This document shows positions 49,597 through 59,600 of a stretch of DNA of 64,000 nt, in pieces; positions within the stretch are counted from its first letter, which is position 1; each line of letters opens with the position of its first letter. The notes beneath the pieces are model-generated. The model was not told where the DNA came from. It saw nothing but the letters and a program-made list of their open reading frames with translations, and made no database searches. A program made the translations under genes and the position numbers. The DNA comes from Siderastrea siderea (lineage: Eukaryota; Cnidaria; Anthozoa; Scleractinia; Rhizangiidae), in NCBI GenBank assembly GCA_964030785.1, contig OZ034975.1:21631142-21695141 (forward strand). Reading direction: 5' to 3'.

Positions 49597-50287
49597 TCCT
49601 GATGAATCCAGATCGGATGCATCACCACCCGCATGTCAAGAATTCGATGATCCGGGATCTTCCAAAGATGAAACAAAGGAAGAAACATCAAAACGGCTTA
49701 GAACTGTAAAAAGTATTCTTGCCAAATATGGAAGTGACCCAACTTACAAAGTAAAAAGTAAAGGATCTAAATACTATGGATATAATGTGGAAAGACTAAA
49801 AGCTGAGGCATTTAATCTCGAAACAATTAAGGCAAACCAAGAACAAGCAGAAAGGTTACGTAAAAGGACACAAAGGCGACGTTGAAACCACCTGAAAAAC
49901 AAGAAGCAGAAAAGTTACTTGAAAGGACACAATTTTCATCAAAACAATTAGAAGAACAAAAGAAGAAATTAAAAACAACTAAAAAACTAGAAAAAAGAGA
50001 AATTCCTCTAACCCCTTAGGAAAAAGCTGTCAAGAACCGAAGACCTGCTTTTGAACTTTCTGACAATGAAGATGACTCTTCTGAACAGGATTGGGAAACC
50101 GAAGGAAGCGGCATCGCTGATGAAGCTGAAAAATTGATTGACCAACTTCATTTGAGTTTAGGATCGATAAAAGCAGGAAATAGCTTAATAAAACTAAAAA
50201 ATCAGGTATTATATCTGCTTGATTCACTTGTTGAACTCGGCACAAGCAATAAAAAGGAAAAGAAAAAAATTATTTCTAATTATATAA
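49370..50287 (+). pseudogene. Coiled-coil Polinton protein, disrupted
   Basis: Start at the ATG at 49370. The first 171 codons follow element 1 but lack most of the Pro/Thr-rich block and have an expanded acidic run (E-E-E-E-E). The frame ends early at 49883-49885 after R-T-Q-R-R-R. Downstream coding similarity resumes in another frame, with an in-frame TAG near 50018, and includes the conserved C-terminal L-G-S-I-K-A-G-N motif. Confidence 0.7.
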
Positions 50288-50293
50288 AACAAT

Positions 50294-51055
50294 AATGAGC
50301 TTTGATATTCTGCTTGACTCGAGCCTTGCAAAACTTGAAAGAGGTGGAGAACGGAATGTTTCACACGATTTTACAGTGAAGTTTTACCCCCTATCGAGTT
50401 GGGTTCAGGAAAATATAAAGCTGCGCTAAACAGACTTATCACAATGAGTTACTCATGGAACAACATTGATTCTCGTTATGATAACAACAAAATTCGCTGG
50501 AAGAAAAAAACAGAACAAGCGTGGAAGACCTTAACTTTCCCGAATGGAATGTATGATTACAAAAGAATCAACACATTTATTCAGCAACACACCGGTAAAG
50601 TAGACCCGACAAACAAAGACAGTAATTACATTTTCACAATATATTTCGATATGTCAATTTATAGGGTTGTGACTTTGATACATAACGATTATGAGCTTGA
50701 CTTGTCTCAAGGAAATTTTGGTGAATTGCTTGGTTATGGCAAAAGTACCTTGAGTGGAGATGTTGTTGGAAGAGAAGTTCCAAATATCACAAGAGGTGTT
50801 GATTGGGTATATTTGCACTGCGATCTTATCTCACGCCGAACAAACAATGTTTCAAGCGATGTGTTATACAGTTTCTCAACATCAGATCTTCGGGTTAGCT
50901 ATCCATTTCGAAAAGAGCCGCGTCGACTTGAGTGGTAACCTGTGAATAAAAGTTATATTAATGAAATAAGGGTTTGGGTGACAGATGGAAGAAACAATAT
51001 CCTGGATCTCAACGGGACAGACATTGCAATTAGCTTAATGATTGAAAAAGAGTAA
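50294..51055 (+). pseudogene. Minor capsid (penton-like) protein, disrupted
   Basis: Homologue of 28484-29245. One C is missing near 50388, shifting the frame after about 32 codons, and a CAA codon has become TAA at about 50937. The long middle frame (50399-50938) otherwise matches element 1 closely. The C-terminal segment is unchanged but out of reach. Confidence 0.75.
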
Positions 51056-51082
51056 GGTTTTTGTTGGTATAAATATACAATC

Positions 51083-51455
51083 ATGAATCATCCGAGCGAG
51101 TGGGCAAGATACTTTGATGAAAACACCGGAAGTTATCGATATAAACACAAAGGGTCGGGTGTGACACCTTCATGACCATCGGTAAAGTATTCAAAAACAA
51201 TGTAAAGAACGTGGCAAAAAAACTGCCGAAAAAGCCACAAATACAATCGCTGAAAAAGCGGGTCAGAGAGTTGGTGAACTTGCTGTTGAAAAAGGTTCGC
51301 AACAAATACGAAAAATACTGCAAGAGCGAAAAAAACAAAAATCGTTGTCTCAGGATGCAAAAAAGAAACTTACAAATATTTTGCAAAGCCAAGTGCCAAA
51401 AAAATCAGATGAGGCCCTTGTGAAATTAAATCGAATTTTGGCAAACGAAATTTAA
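51083..51455 (+). pseudogene. Small basic virion protein, disrupted
   Basis: Starts like 29273-29647 (M-N-H-P-S-E-W-A-R). A 7-bp deletion near 51163 and a 1-bp deletion near 51217 shift the frame. Downstream Lys-rich codons are still recognisable in the other frames. Confidence 0.7.
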
Positions 51456-51498
51456 TTAAAGAAATTTTTTTCTGTTAAGATAATAAGCTCTTGCTAAC

Positions 51499-52758
51499 AT
51501 GTTCAGAAGTCAACCATACCTCGAAAATACTAAATACGTTCAAATTAATTTGCACACCCCGCTCACCTTCCCTGGGAGTAACCAAACTCAAAACAAGTTA
51601 AACCACAAATTTACCGTAAGAGACCGGGACAATTTTTATGACTGGTACAACGCTTATTTCCGCGTCGATTTTAAGTTTGAAGCTAAAGCAAACGGAGCCA
51701 ACATTGGTGCTGACACCGAATCAGCTCCGATCAACGGTTCTTTCTCATTGATCAAAAGTTTGAAACTGAGTTCATCTGGAAAAGAATTGTACTATGCAAA
51801 TGATATCCACAAAGGTGTTTTCATCAAAAATCTGCTTGATTTTTCAGACGATTTTTCGAGAAGCGTGGCAAAAAACCAGTTTTGGTATCTTGATAATGAC
51901 GCCACCACAGCGACTGATAATAATGCAACGAACCTTGGAATGCGAGTAAGAGCGCTTCTATCACACGAAGGTTTGATAGTTAAGACTATTATCCCTTTGA
52001 ACAGATACTCCTTCTTCGAAAGTCTTTCCGACAGGCTACTGCCGCCGTTAAAACTTGAGATTGAAATTAATCTGCAAAAAGACGAAGAAATGATTTTCCA
52101 AAACGATGAAACAGCTCGAAGAATTGTTGTCCGTAAATTTGAGTTGTGGGTCCCACAATTACATTTCACTGGTAAAGGACAGACCCAGGCCAATGAAAAT
52201 GTCTTGAAACCAACCCAATGGAAATACCTGAATGAAGATTTGCAAAGCAGCAGCTCCCGAAGGGATGCGGACGGTATTTGGTTGATTACACCTGGGGTAA
52301 AAGATCCCAAACATGTTTTTGTATTTTTTCAACAAACTCGGAAACAAAACGCTTACACACAAAACCCTTATATCTTTGACACGTTTGATATCGATGGTGA
52401 TGACTCAGCAAGATTGGACACTTGCCGCCTTCAATACGGCACAAAATTTTACCCTGAGCTTGATTACGACCATGATATTAAAATAAGAATTTTGAATGAT
52501 TTGATCAATTTCCGATACAGAAAGAACGACTACAACACCGGCGTTCAGCTGCAGCTTTCCAATTTTGAGAAGTTGTACCCAATTATCTACTTTGACCTAC
52601 GAAACACCGAAAGTGTGACAGGCGACTCGAAAAAGCTCGAATTCCATTACAGACTAAATGAAGCCGCTAACGCTCAAGATTATATAATCTTCGCCTTGAT
52701 TTTGAGTGAAAAAGAATTCGTGCTGAAGCAAATTGGTAATGAGCTTGTCGTCGTCTAG
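51499..52758 (+). CDS. Major capsid protein (double jelly-roll), 419 aa, element 2
   Basis: Open homologue of 29688-30953. F-Y-D-W-Y-N-A-Y-F-R-V-D-F, I-P-L-N-R-Y-S-F-F-E and E-L-W-V-P-Q-L-H-F are retained. Substitutions are spread through predicted loops, with two single-codon length differences. Being intact in both elements, it is one of the better-preserved genes here, consistent with its role as the main shell protein. Confidence 0.82.
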   Translation: MFRSQPYLENTKYVQINLHTPLTFPGSNQTQNKLNHKFTVRDRDNFYDWYNAYFRVDFKFEAKANGANIGADTESAPINGSFSLIKSLKLSSSGKELYYANDIHKGVFIKNLLDFSDDFSRSVAKNQFWYLDNDATTATDNNATNLGMRVRALLSHEGLIVKTIIPLNRYSFFESLSDRLLPPLKLEIEINLQKDEEMIFQNDETARRIVVRKFELWVPQLHFTGKGQTQANENVLKPTQWKYLNEDLQSSSSRRDADGIWLITPGVKDPKHVFVFFQQTRKQNAYTQNPYIFDTFDIDGDDSARLDTCRLQYGTKFYPELDYDHDIKIRILNDLINFRYRKNDYNTGVQLQLSNFEKLYPIIYFDLRNTESVTGDSKKLEFHYRLNEAANAQDYIIFALILSEKEFVLKQIGNELVVV

Positions 52759-52804
52759 ACAAATGAAAAATTAAAAAAAATTCTGAATATAATATACACG
52801 CACG

Positions 52805-53515
52805 ATGAGCACAACTTATCTTCCATATAAAATTGCACTTACTGATGGTCAGAAAAAGAAACTTCAAAAAGCTTATGTTTCGAAGACAGCTGTTACTCTG
52901 AGAGTTAAACCAGGTCAAATTGGGCGCGGTGACGAACCTCTTCTCACTGCTACTCAAATCTCGCGACTGAAAAAACCCTCAGCGGCAGGTAAAGGAATGG
53001 AAATAAAATTAAGCCAGACACAGATTCAAAATACTGCGCAGCGTGGTGGAAGTTTGTTTTCTACTATGCTTGGTTTGGCACGACCTTTGATAAAGCCAGC
53101 TCTTGGGGCATTAGCAAGTGCAGGTTTGAGTTTCGGCGCTGAAAAGGTGCTGAAAAAGATATTCGGAAAGGGTTTTGGGCCGAAGGAAATTGAGCTTTAT
53201 AAACTTGTCCAGCAAATGACTCCTACTCAGTTAAAGGCGGCAGAACAATATCTTGTTGGAAAAGGTTTAGTAAAAGGAGGCGGTGCACAATACGGCGGCT
53301 TCCTTGGTATGTTGGCGTCTATCGGGGTACCTTTAGCCATTGATTTAGTTCGAAAAATAATGGGAAAAGGTATGCAAACACAACCACCACCACCACGCTC
53401 ACGACAACGACGAACACCACCTTTACTACCACCTCCTATAGGTAAAGGAATGCAAATTCAACCTCCACCTTTTTTCGGAACTTGGGATGATTATTATCAT
53501 TTGAAAAAAAACTAA
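52805..53515 (+). CDS. Membrane-active capsid protein (pVI/pX-like), 236 aa
   Basis: Intact here. Basic N-terminus (K-I-A-L-T-D-G-Q-K-K-K-L), then T-L-R-V-K-P-G-Q-I-G and K-L-S-Q-T-Q-I-Q near residue 70. An amphipathic Gly/Ala/Leu segment lies at about 90-120, a second hydrophobic segment (G-M-L-A-S-I-G-V-P-L-A-I-D-L) near 165, and a Pro-rich tail after that. TGAATATAATATACA lies just upstream. The last codons form the A_AAA_AAC slippery site before TAA, from which the protease frame can be reached. Comparison with adenovirus pVI/pX is by composition and position only. Confidence 0.75.
   Translation: MSTTYLPYKIALTDGQKKKLQKAYVSKTAVTLRVKPGQIGRGDEPLLTATQISRLKKPSAAGKGMEIKLSQTQIQNTAQRGGSLFSTMLGLARPLIKPALGALASAGLSFGAEKVLKKIFGKGFGPKEIELYKLVQQMTPTQLKAAEQYLVGKGLVKGGGAQYGGFLGMLASIGVPLAIDLVRKIMGKGMQTQPPPPRSRQRRTPPLLPPPIGKGMQIQPPPFFGTWDDYYHLKKN
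53506..53515 (+). promoter_or_regulatory. Putative -1 frameshift site A_AAA_AAC_TAA (element 2)
   Basis: AAC is at 53510-53512 and TAA at 53513-53515 in the frame of the 236-aa gene, with A-AAA directly before. A -1 slip restarts reading at 53512 in the protease frame, which stays open to 53958. Since both genes are intact in this element, the arrangement can be read directly without allowing for mutations. Confidence 0.68.
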
Positions 53516-53958
53516 CATTTGAAGATAAACCACTATCCAACATTGACCTGAGAAAATGGTGCAACTTTTTACGAATTCCAATAAAAGATATTTTTAGCAG
53601 AAATGAAACAAAACCCTTGTTTCATTCTCCATGCATTATCAACTTGGATGATTTTGGAAGATTGGGAACTCATTGGGTATGTTGTTGGCCTGCCAAAGAT
53701 AAAGATACTTACGAGTATTTCGATTCATTTGGTTTTCCACCACCTTTGGAATGGGAACAAGAAATGTCAATGCACGGGATGACACATTTTTTCAGAAATG
53801 ATAACCAAATTCAATGGGAACAAAGTGTGAGATGTGGTTATTACTGCCTTCTCTTTTTAAACGAAAGAAATAAAGGAACAAGTTTTGCCGATATTTTGAA
53901 AATGTTCTCCAACGATTTACTTCAAAACGAGGAAATAGTGAAAAATTATTTTTCTTAA
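53512..53958 (+). CDS. PRO: Adenain-like cysteine protease, ATG-less, entered by -1 frameshift
   Basis: About 148 codons. The His box (G-T-H-W-V-C-C-W), acidic residue (Y-F-D-S-F-G), a Gln (W-E-Q-S-V) and the Cys box (R-C-G-Y-Y-C) are all in one frame. There is no ATG before the conserved core (the TTG at 53617 falls inside it) and no TATA-like box upstream, unlike every other gene in this block. The frame opens exactly at the slippery site of the preceding gene. Expression as a C-terminal extension of the membrane-active capsid protein is therefore proposed. Role: maturation cleavage of virion precursors. Confidence 0.85.
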   Translation, partial: LTFEDKPLSNIDLRKWCNFLRIPIKDIFSRNETKPLFHSPCIINLDDFGRLGTHWVCCWPAKDKDTYEYFDSFGFPPPLEWEQEMSMHGMTHFFRNDNQIQWEQSVRCGYYCLLFLNERNKGTSFADILKMFSNDLLQNEEIVKNYFS

Positions 53959-53972
53959 AATATATATATATA

Positions 53973-55043
53973 ATGGAAGTGCACTGTGTGAAAAATAGCG
54001 GCACACGCCCAATGTGCAGGGACGTGAAAAGGTTGTAATCACAAAGAACAATCGAAAACTCTTGAAAGCAAAATGCGCTAGTTGCGGAATAACAAAAACA
54101 CGTTTTATGCCGGGAAACTAGGTGAGCCCTCCCGCACGGAGGGCAGTGGTATATTTGGCGATGTTGCTATGGCAGTTGGTGATCTTGCTATTACAAAAGG
54201 AATCCCATATCTTGCGAAAAAAGTCTTGAAGCTGGACGATATTACGCTTCTGAAGCTATGAGAGACCCCAAACTGCAAAAGAAAGCAATAAATTACACGC
54301 TGAACAAAGCCCGCCCAGTCATTCAAAAAGTTGGAAGTGAAATGTTAGATCAACTTTCAACTAAAATTCGACCAAACCAACGTTACAAAACTGACAGACC
54401 TGATTTGGATGGAGCTGGGTTGATATACATGCAGCAACTGGAAAATTTCCGAAACCAAAAAAAGGTTAGACATTACCAGGGCATAATTACACAGGGCCAT
54501 ACAATCCTCTTGAAAAACAGGTGAAATACGATCCAGAAACGGGTGAAATTCTGGAAATATATCAACCACCAACAGGTGCAACAGATGCGATTGCTATGCA
54601 ACATTATGATGTTTGTTCCAACCGTGAAAAAAAAATACGGTGAGAATCTCAAAAAATGCAAACACAAAGCGGATAAAAAAATGGTGAAGTCTCTTGACGC
54701 AGTTCCTTACAAACAGAGGCAGTGGGGTCATGCGGCTGCAAGAAATGCAATCAATGCTGAACAAAAGTTAGGGTTGGGTTTGAAACAACAAAAAGGGACT
54801 GGTGTTTTGGATAAACCATTGGAAGTAGTGAAATTTGCTGAAACTTTGACAAAAAAAATTATTCCTTCCACAAAACCTGTTTTCGATCGGTATTGGAAAG
54901 GTGATATTGCGAAAAATGCTTTCACAGGTACAACTGGTGTCACAAGCAAGAAATTTTGAACTCATCCAAAAAAAGGTACTGTCATGCGTTTGGTGAAAAA
55001 TCCGAAAACAGGCAAATATGAAAATGTCTATGAAGAACCTTGA
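53973..55043 (+). pseudogene. Zinc-ribbon plus PLA2-like protein, disrupted (element 2)
   Basis: Homologue of 32150-33229. The first frame shifts early (near 53991), although the C-A-S-C-G-I-T-K-T-R-F codons and the G_GGA_AAC_TAG site survive. Later lesions are a lost A near 54215, a lost T near 54419, a nonsense codon near 54467, a 9-bp deletion at the H-D-V-D-Y-D catalytic motif near 54603, an extra A near 54636 and a nonsense codon near 54958. Confidence 0.7.
54112..54144 (+). promoter_or_regulatory. Putative -1 frameshift site G_GGA_AAC_TAG with perfect hairpin
   Basis: GGGAAAC at 54112-54118 is followed by TAG at 54119-54121. After the 7-nt spacer TAGGTGA, GCCCTCC (54126-54132) pairs perfectly with GGAGGGC (54138-54144) around CGCAC. 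Heptamer, spacer and 7-bp GC-rich stem match a textbook retroviral-type -1 site. Element 1 has the same arrangement with one mismatch in the stem. Confidence 0.68.
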
Positions 55044-55583
55044 TTATTTGACCACCACTTTTCAAACTCCTGTTTTGCGCGCCGCCTGCTTGCTAAGGTT
55101 TTAGGAAGGTGATGAGAAATAGATTCCATAATTTCTTTTTTGTTGGGCCAGAATTCAGAAGGTACCATTTCAAAATAATTGTGCAGAAAACAGGTGTAGT
55201 TTACTGAATTGTCGGTTATCTCTTGAAATTGAGCAATAACCTTACTTAGAAAAACGACCTCGCTGGAAGAAAACACTTTGTCAATGTTACATTTCCGTAA
55301 AACATCTTTTAAATGAGCATTATTCGTTGGAAGAGCAGTGGAACTTATTCCCCGAGTTTCTTCTTGAAACTGTTTATAATCATCACATTCAAACACTCTA
55401 CAACATTTTGGACATACACGACATAACTCATTCACCACATAAACTATTTGCTCCTCGCATGAAGGACAACGATTAATCTTTTTTGATAACAGGCTTATTT
55501 CATTTCTGTTTTTTTTGCCAGATTTCTTGAATCATTTTCAAAGAAATGTTCACACCTTGCAAACAACCAAACGGGTCGTCCAT
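55028..55583 (-). pseudogene. Zinc-ribbon protein, disrupted
   Basis: Homologue of 33214-33780, with the start codon preserved at 55583 (M-D-D-P-F-G-C). The first 45 codons contain at least one frameshift. From 55438 leftward the frame matches element 1 again, including C-R-V-C-P-K-C and the basic Trp-rich C-terminus. Confidence 0.68.
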
Positions 55584-55606
55584 TTTTTTATTGTGTATGG
55601 TATACA

Positions 55607-56608
55607 ATGAGCTCGCGTATTTTCACTAAGTTGTCAAAAATTTATTACAGCCCGCAAGGGTATTGGAACGGGTTTGCAGCAATTAAGAAATTAGCCCAGG
55701 CAGCGAAAGTTTCGGAAGATGTGGCTCAAAACTGGTTGATCAAGCAAGCTCTTTGGCAGGTTTATTTACCAGCCCCACGGTACATTCCAAGGCCGAAATT
55801 TGATGTTCCTGTTCCAAACAAAGTTCACCAAGCCGATGTTCTGTATCTCCCACACGATCGCCCACCACGCTCCCGTAAAACTTTTAAATATGCCCTCACA
55901 GTTGTAGATGTGGCCTCTCGATACAAAGAGGCCGAACCGTTGACCACAAAAGAGGCTAAAGAAGTTGCAGCTGCTCTGGAGCGGATTTATAGTCGTGGTC
56001 CTTTAAAGTGGCCGAAACTGCTTCAAGTCGATCCTGGTCGTGAGTTTATGGGCGCTGTGAATCAACTGCTTTCGAAACATAATGTCGAGGTTAGACGCGG
56101 CCGTGTGGATATTCACTGTGATCAAGCTATCGTTGAAAGATTCAACCGCAACCTGGCTGAACGACTGTTTGGACACCAATATGGGGTTGAAATGCGCCTC
56201 CCAGAAGACAAAAGATCGACTGAATGGGTGGCCCGACTGCCTGCTGTTATTTCAGCTTTGAATAAAGAAGTCACTCGACTGACTGGTCAAAAACCTGTTG
56301 ATGCCATCAAAGAAAAAACTGTTCCATCCAAACCCTCGACACCTTATTTGAGACCTGTTGGTGTGAACGAAAAAAAGCTCCCCTCCGGTTCAAGTGTTCG
56401 CTATCTCTATCAACCCGGTGAACTTGAAGGTGGTCGACGAAGAGCTACCGACCCAATCTGGTCTTTGAATGTTTACGAGATTGAAAAGATTATGATAAAA
56501 CCAGACGAACCGGTTATCTATTATTTATTTGACGGACCAAAACGTTGGTTTGTCCGCGAAGAGCTTTTGGTTGTCCCTCCAGATACACAACTACCACCAG
56601 CAAGCTAA
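55607..56608 (+). CDS. INT: Retroviral-type integrase (RVE), 333 aa, element 2
   Basis: Intact homologue of 33802-34809; same start context (GTATACAATGAG). The acid triad is kept (Q-A-D-V-L-Y-L, Q-V-D-P-G-R-E-F, I-V-E-R-F-N-R) and so is the C-terminal SH3/chromo-like module. It ends 4 bp into the polymerase gene on the other strand. This copy could still be catalytically competent, as nothing in the sequence breaks it. Confidence 0.95.
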   Translation: MSSRIFTKLSKIYYSPQGYWNGFAAIKKLAQAAKVSEDVAQNWLIKQALWQVYLPAPRYIPRPKFDVPVPNKVHQADVLYLPHDRPPRSRKTFKYALTVVDVASRYKEAEPLTTKEAKEVAAALERIYSRGPLKWPKLLQVDPGREFMGAVNQLLSKHNVEVRRGRVDIHCDQAIVERFNRNLAERLFGHQYGVEMRLPEDKRSTEWVARLPAVISALNKEVTRLTGQKPVDAIKEKTVPSKPSTPYLRPVGVNEKKLPSGSSVRYLYQPGELEGGRRRATDPIWSLNVYEIEKIMIKPDEPVIYYLFDGPKRWFVREELLVVPPDTQLPPAS

Positions 56609-59600
56609 CAATGAAACTCGATCGGTTCTGTGTGAATGCCGTCTTCCAATACCCAGCGTTTGTCGTAGTAAGCGCTCAACCCTAGCTTCTGCTGTTCGTA
56701 AGTGACCATCTGCCCGTCCCGCATCCTGAAACCTCTATTAGTTGCTATGTCCTTGCTGCTTTCCAAAGCTTTCTTGAAACGCTGCCACGTGATCTCGTTT
56801 TGTTTCTTCGACACCCCTTTTGTGCTGAACTTCTTTTTTTCACCCTCAGATTCGTCGACGAAATAACATTTTGAGCAGAGTGCAATCATTCTGCTGCCTT
56901 CACACTCGAGTTTAAAGAGTCCAGGGGTCCGACTGCTCCACTTGTCCCAAGCTAACCACTCTTGCTTTTTTGCCTCAAATTCTGTCTGCAGCTCTGGTTT
57001 GACGATGTCTTCCAACTTTTCTGCGCTGATTGCCATGTAATTGCTGTCTGTGTCCATCTGAATCAATTCGAAATCTCCTGTCAAAATACCTGTCAAGAAA
57101 GTCATAATAGAATTCAAGCATTCGAAGTTTAGCCAGTTGATATACAGCTATTCCTACCTGAAATGGTCTTCTGATTGTGATCCGAGGCTTTCGGCTTTCC
57201 AGCTCATACGCCTGCCCGATCTCATCAAGATCACTGAAATATGCACTTCGCAAGGCTCTGTCGACTACCTTCTCGTCGTTGGTGTAAATGGTGTTTGTTT
57301 GCCGCTCCAAGGCTTCGATGAGCTTCCCGTACCCACTATTTCCCAACAGCTTGAGTACCTCAGCCAGCAGCGCCTTGCTTTTTTCTTTATCTCCAGTTCT
57401 ACGAGCTTCAGTAACTTGCTCCACAAACCAAGTGAATATTTTTGTTGGTTGGTAGTCAATAGTCCGATAAACATTTGTGATCACTGCTCCATGCTCAAGA
57501 TACCATCTAAGTAGTGGAGCGTATAATAATATCTTCTTTGCAGACAATGCTCCCACTAACTTCTTTCCGTCTCCGCGGTTCCGCTTCGTGTGTTTTAGAT
57601 AGTCAAGCATATGTTGCGGCACAGCTTCAACAGGGACCTCTTTGTTGTAGAAGAACGGGCACATTTCCTCAAACTTTGGGTGTAAGTGCTCAGGGATCTC
57701 TATATCAACTTCTGCAAATCCGAACCATTTTTCTTCTTTGAGCCTTTTTGTCAGTATGGGAGCGGCGGCTTCGTTATTGTAATGCACGACCCTTCCGTTT
57801 CCACAAGGCATGTCTCTAAGCATGGTTGACAAATACAAAGCATTGGCGTCGTAACCCACTATATTTTTGCAAAGACGGGGTTCCGCTATTCGATGAGACC
57901 TTATCTTCGTGACTCCAACTTCATGGTATCTTGTGAAAACAAGACTGGGACCGCCGACAACAGCTTTTTTTCAACATCTCATACGCTTCTTTGCACGGGC
58001 TGCAAAGATCCGCGCCCCTCTCAACACATCCGCGGAGTAAGTAATGTAAACTAACACCTGGGATACTGACAGCATCTTTCAAAATATCGATTCCTTTATC
58101 AGTGTAGAAAGCACGCATCTTTTCCAGAGACTCGAGGCCAGGAGCTACATCGAGATTATTGTAGTAACGCAGCCAGTCTGCGAAGGTACACATCCCCTTT
58201 TCTTTGAACAGACGCTGGCACCCATCCCATTCATCCCGCGTGAGAACATAACCGCCCTTCAGCTTCGAATACCAATCCTCATATTTCGGAAGTCCGCGAA
58301 AATCAAGTTTTTCAGGTGTGTCAAACCATTCATACGGAAACCGCGATTTTATAGTTTCGCATTCGTAGGCTTTCACCCATTTCTCATAACTTGTACCCGG
58401 ACCTAAGTAGTTTATGATGTCGAGAAAACGAAAGTTTTTAGTCAAAATGAACATAATTTTGTTCCCATTTTTTGCAACTCTTACTTTACCAGTTGTATCA
58501 GATAAACGTTCCGCGAAATGTTCTCTGATAAGATTCAAATCATATCGCCCGGAGTTAAACCGATTTTTACTTTTCGTTGTAATCTGCAGTGCAACAAAGA
58601 ACAAAGAAACCAGATAAAAATCACGAAGCAATGAATAACGCATTACTTTGAATATATTAGCATCTACTTGCCAACTGTGAATTTGTAACGCAACCTTCTC
58701 CGTCGGTTCATACATCCTCTTTAACTTTAAATCTAAAAGTGTTCCAGTGAATCAATGTTAATAAGACTCAAAACTAAAATTGGTCACATCGTCAAGCACG
58801 CATGTTCAATGTTTAAAAAAAATCTATCGAGCCGTTCTTAAGATTTTCGCAAAAGCGCTCAAAATAAAAAATTACCACAAAATTATTACGCGAATGATCT
58901 TAGAAAAACAAGTCGTTCGCGAGATCGCGAACACCAGTTTCAACAAAACTTTCTAGGCGTAAAATAGTAAGTAAAAGACACATTTTAACAGTATTTACTA
59001 GCCATTTCATCAAAGCGTTGATTATTTTTCAGTGCATTTACTCTTACTAGGCAAAAACTAAGGTTGAAAATGTTTTTGTGATTTACTTCAAAACAAACAG
59101 ACAGAATTTTTTTGTTCTTGTATATTTTGTTTGCCATACACCACAGTTTAAGACACTGGTATTCTCTTTTCGAAGCGAAAGCTGGATCGTGCAAAATTTC
59201 AATTTTACTGTTTTCGAGGATTTTTGTTTATCGTTGTCATGGAAATATCGACTTTTACAAAGTGTAAACCACGCTAAAGTTCAATCCAAAACCAACAAGT
59301 ATTGCAAATTTCACGTTGATCTGACAAGGAGAAGACTGTCTAAGAGCCGATTCAAAAAGTTAGGTATGGTCCCAAAAAAACTGTATCGAAACACCTTAAT
59401 ATTTATTTCTCCTACTTCACAAGACCATTCCTCGATTACATGGTAGCCAGCAGCTCAAAGCTTTTGTGTACGTTCAACAGTTGCTTTAAATCTATCTTCT
59501 CGTGTTTGATCATGATGAGTAATAATTCTATTTCGATTATAAGGATAACATTTTCGGCATCCATGCCAGTGACCCGGGATATTGAAAAACAGTCTTCGTT

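Noticed and set aside
59078..59446. 122-codon frame inside the replaced polymerase segment
   Set aside because: It crosses the junction back into polymerase sequence and shows no known domain.
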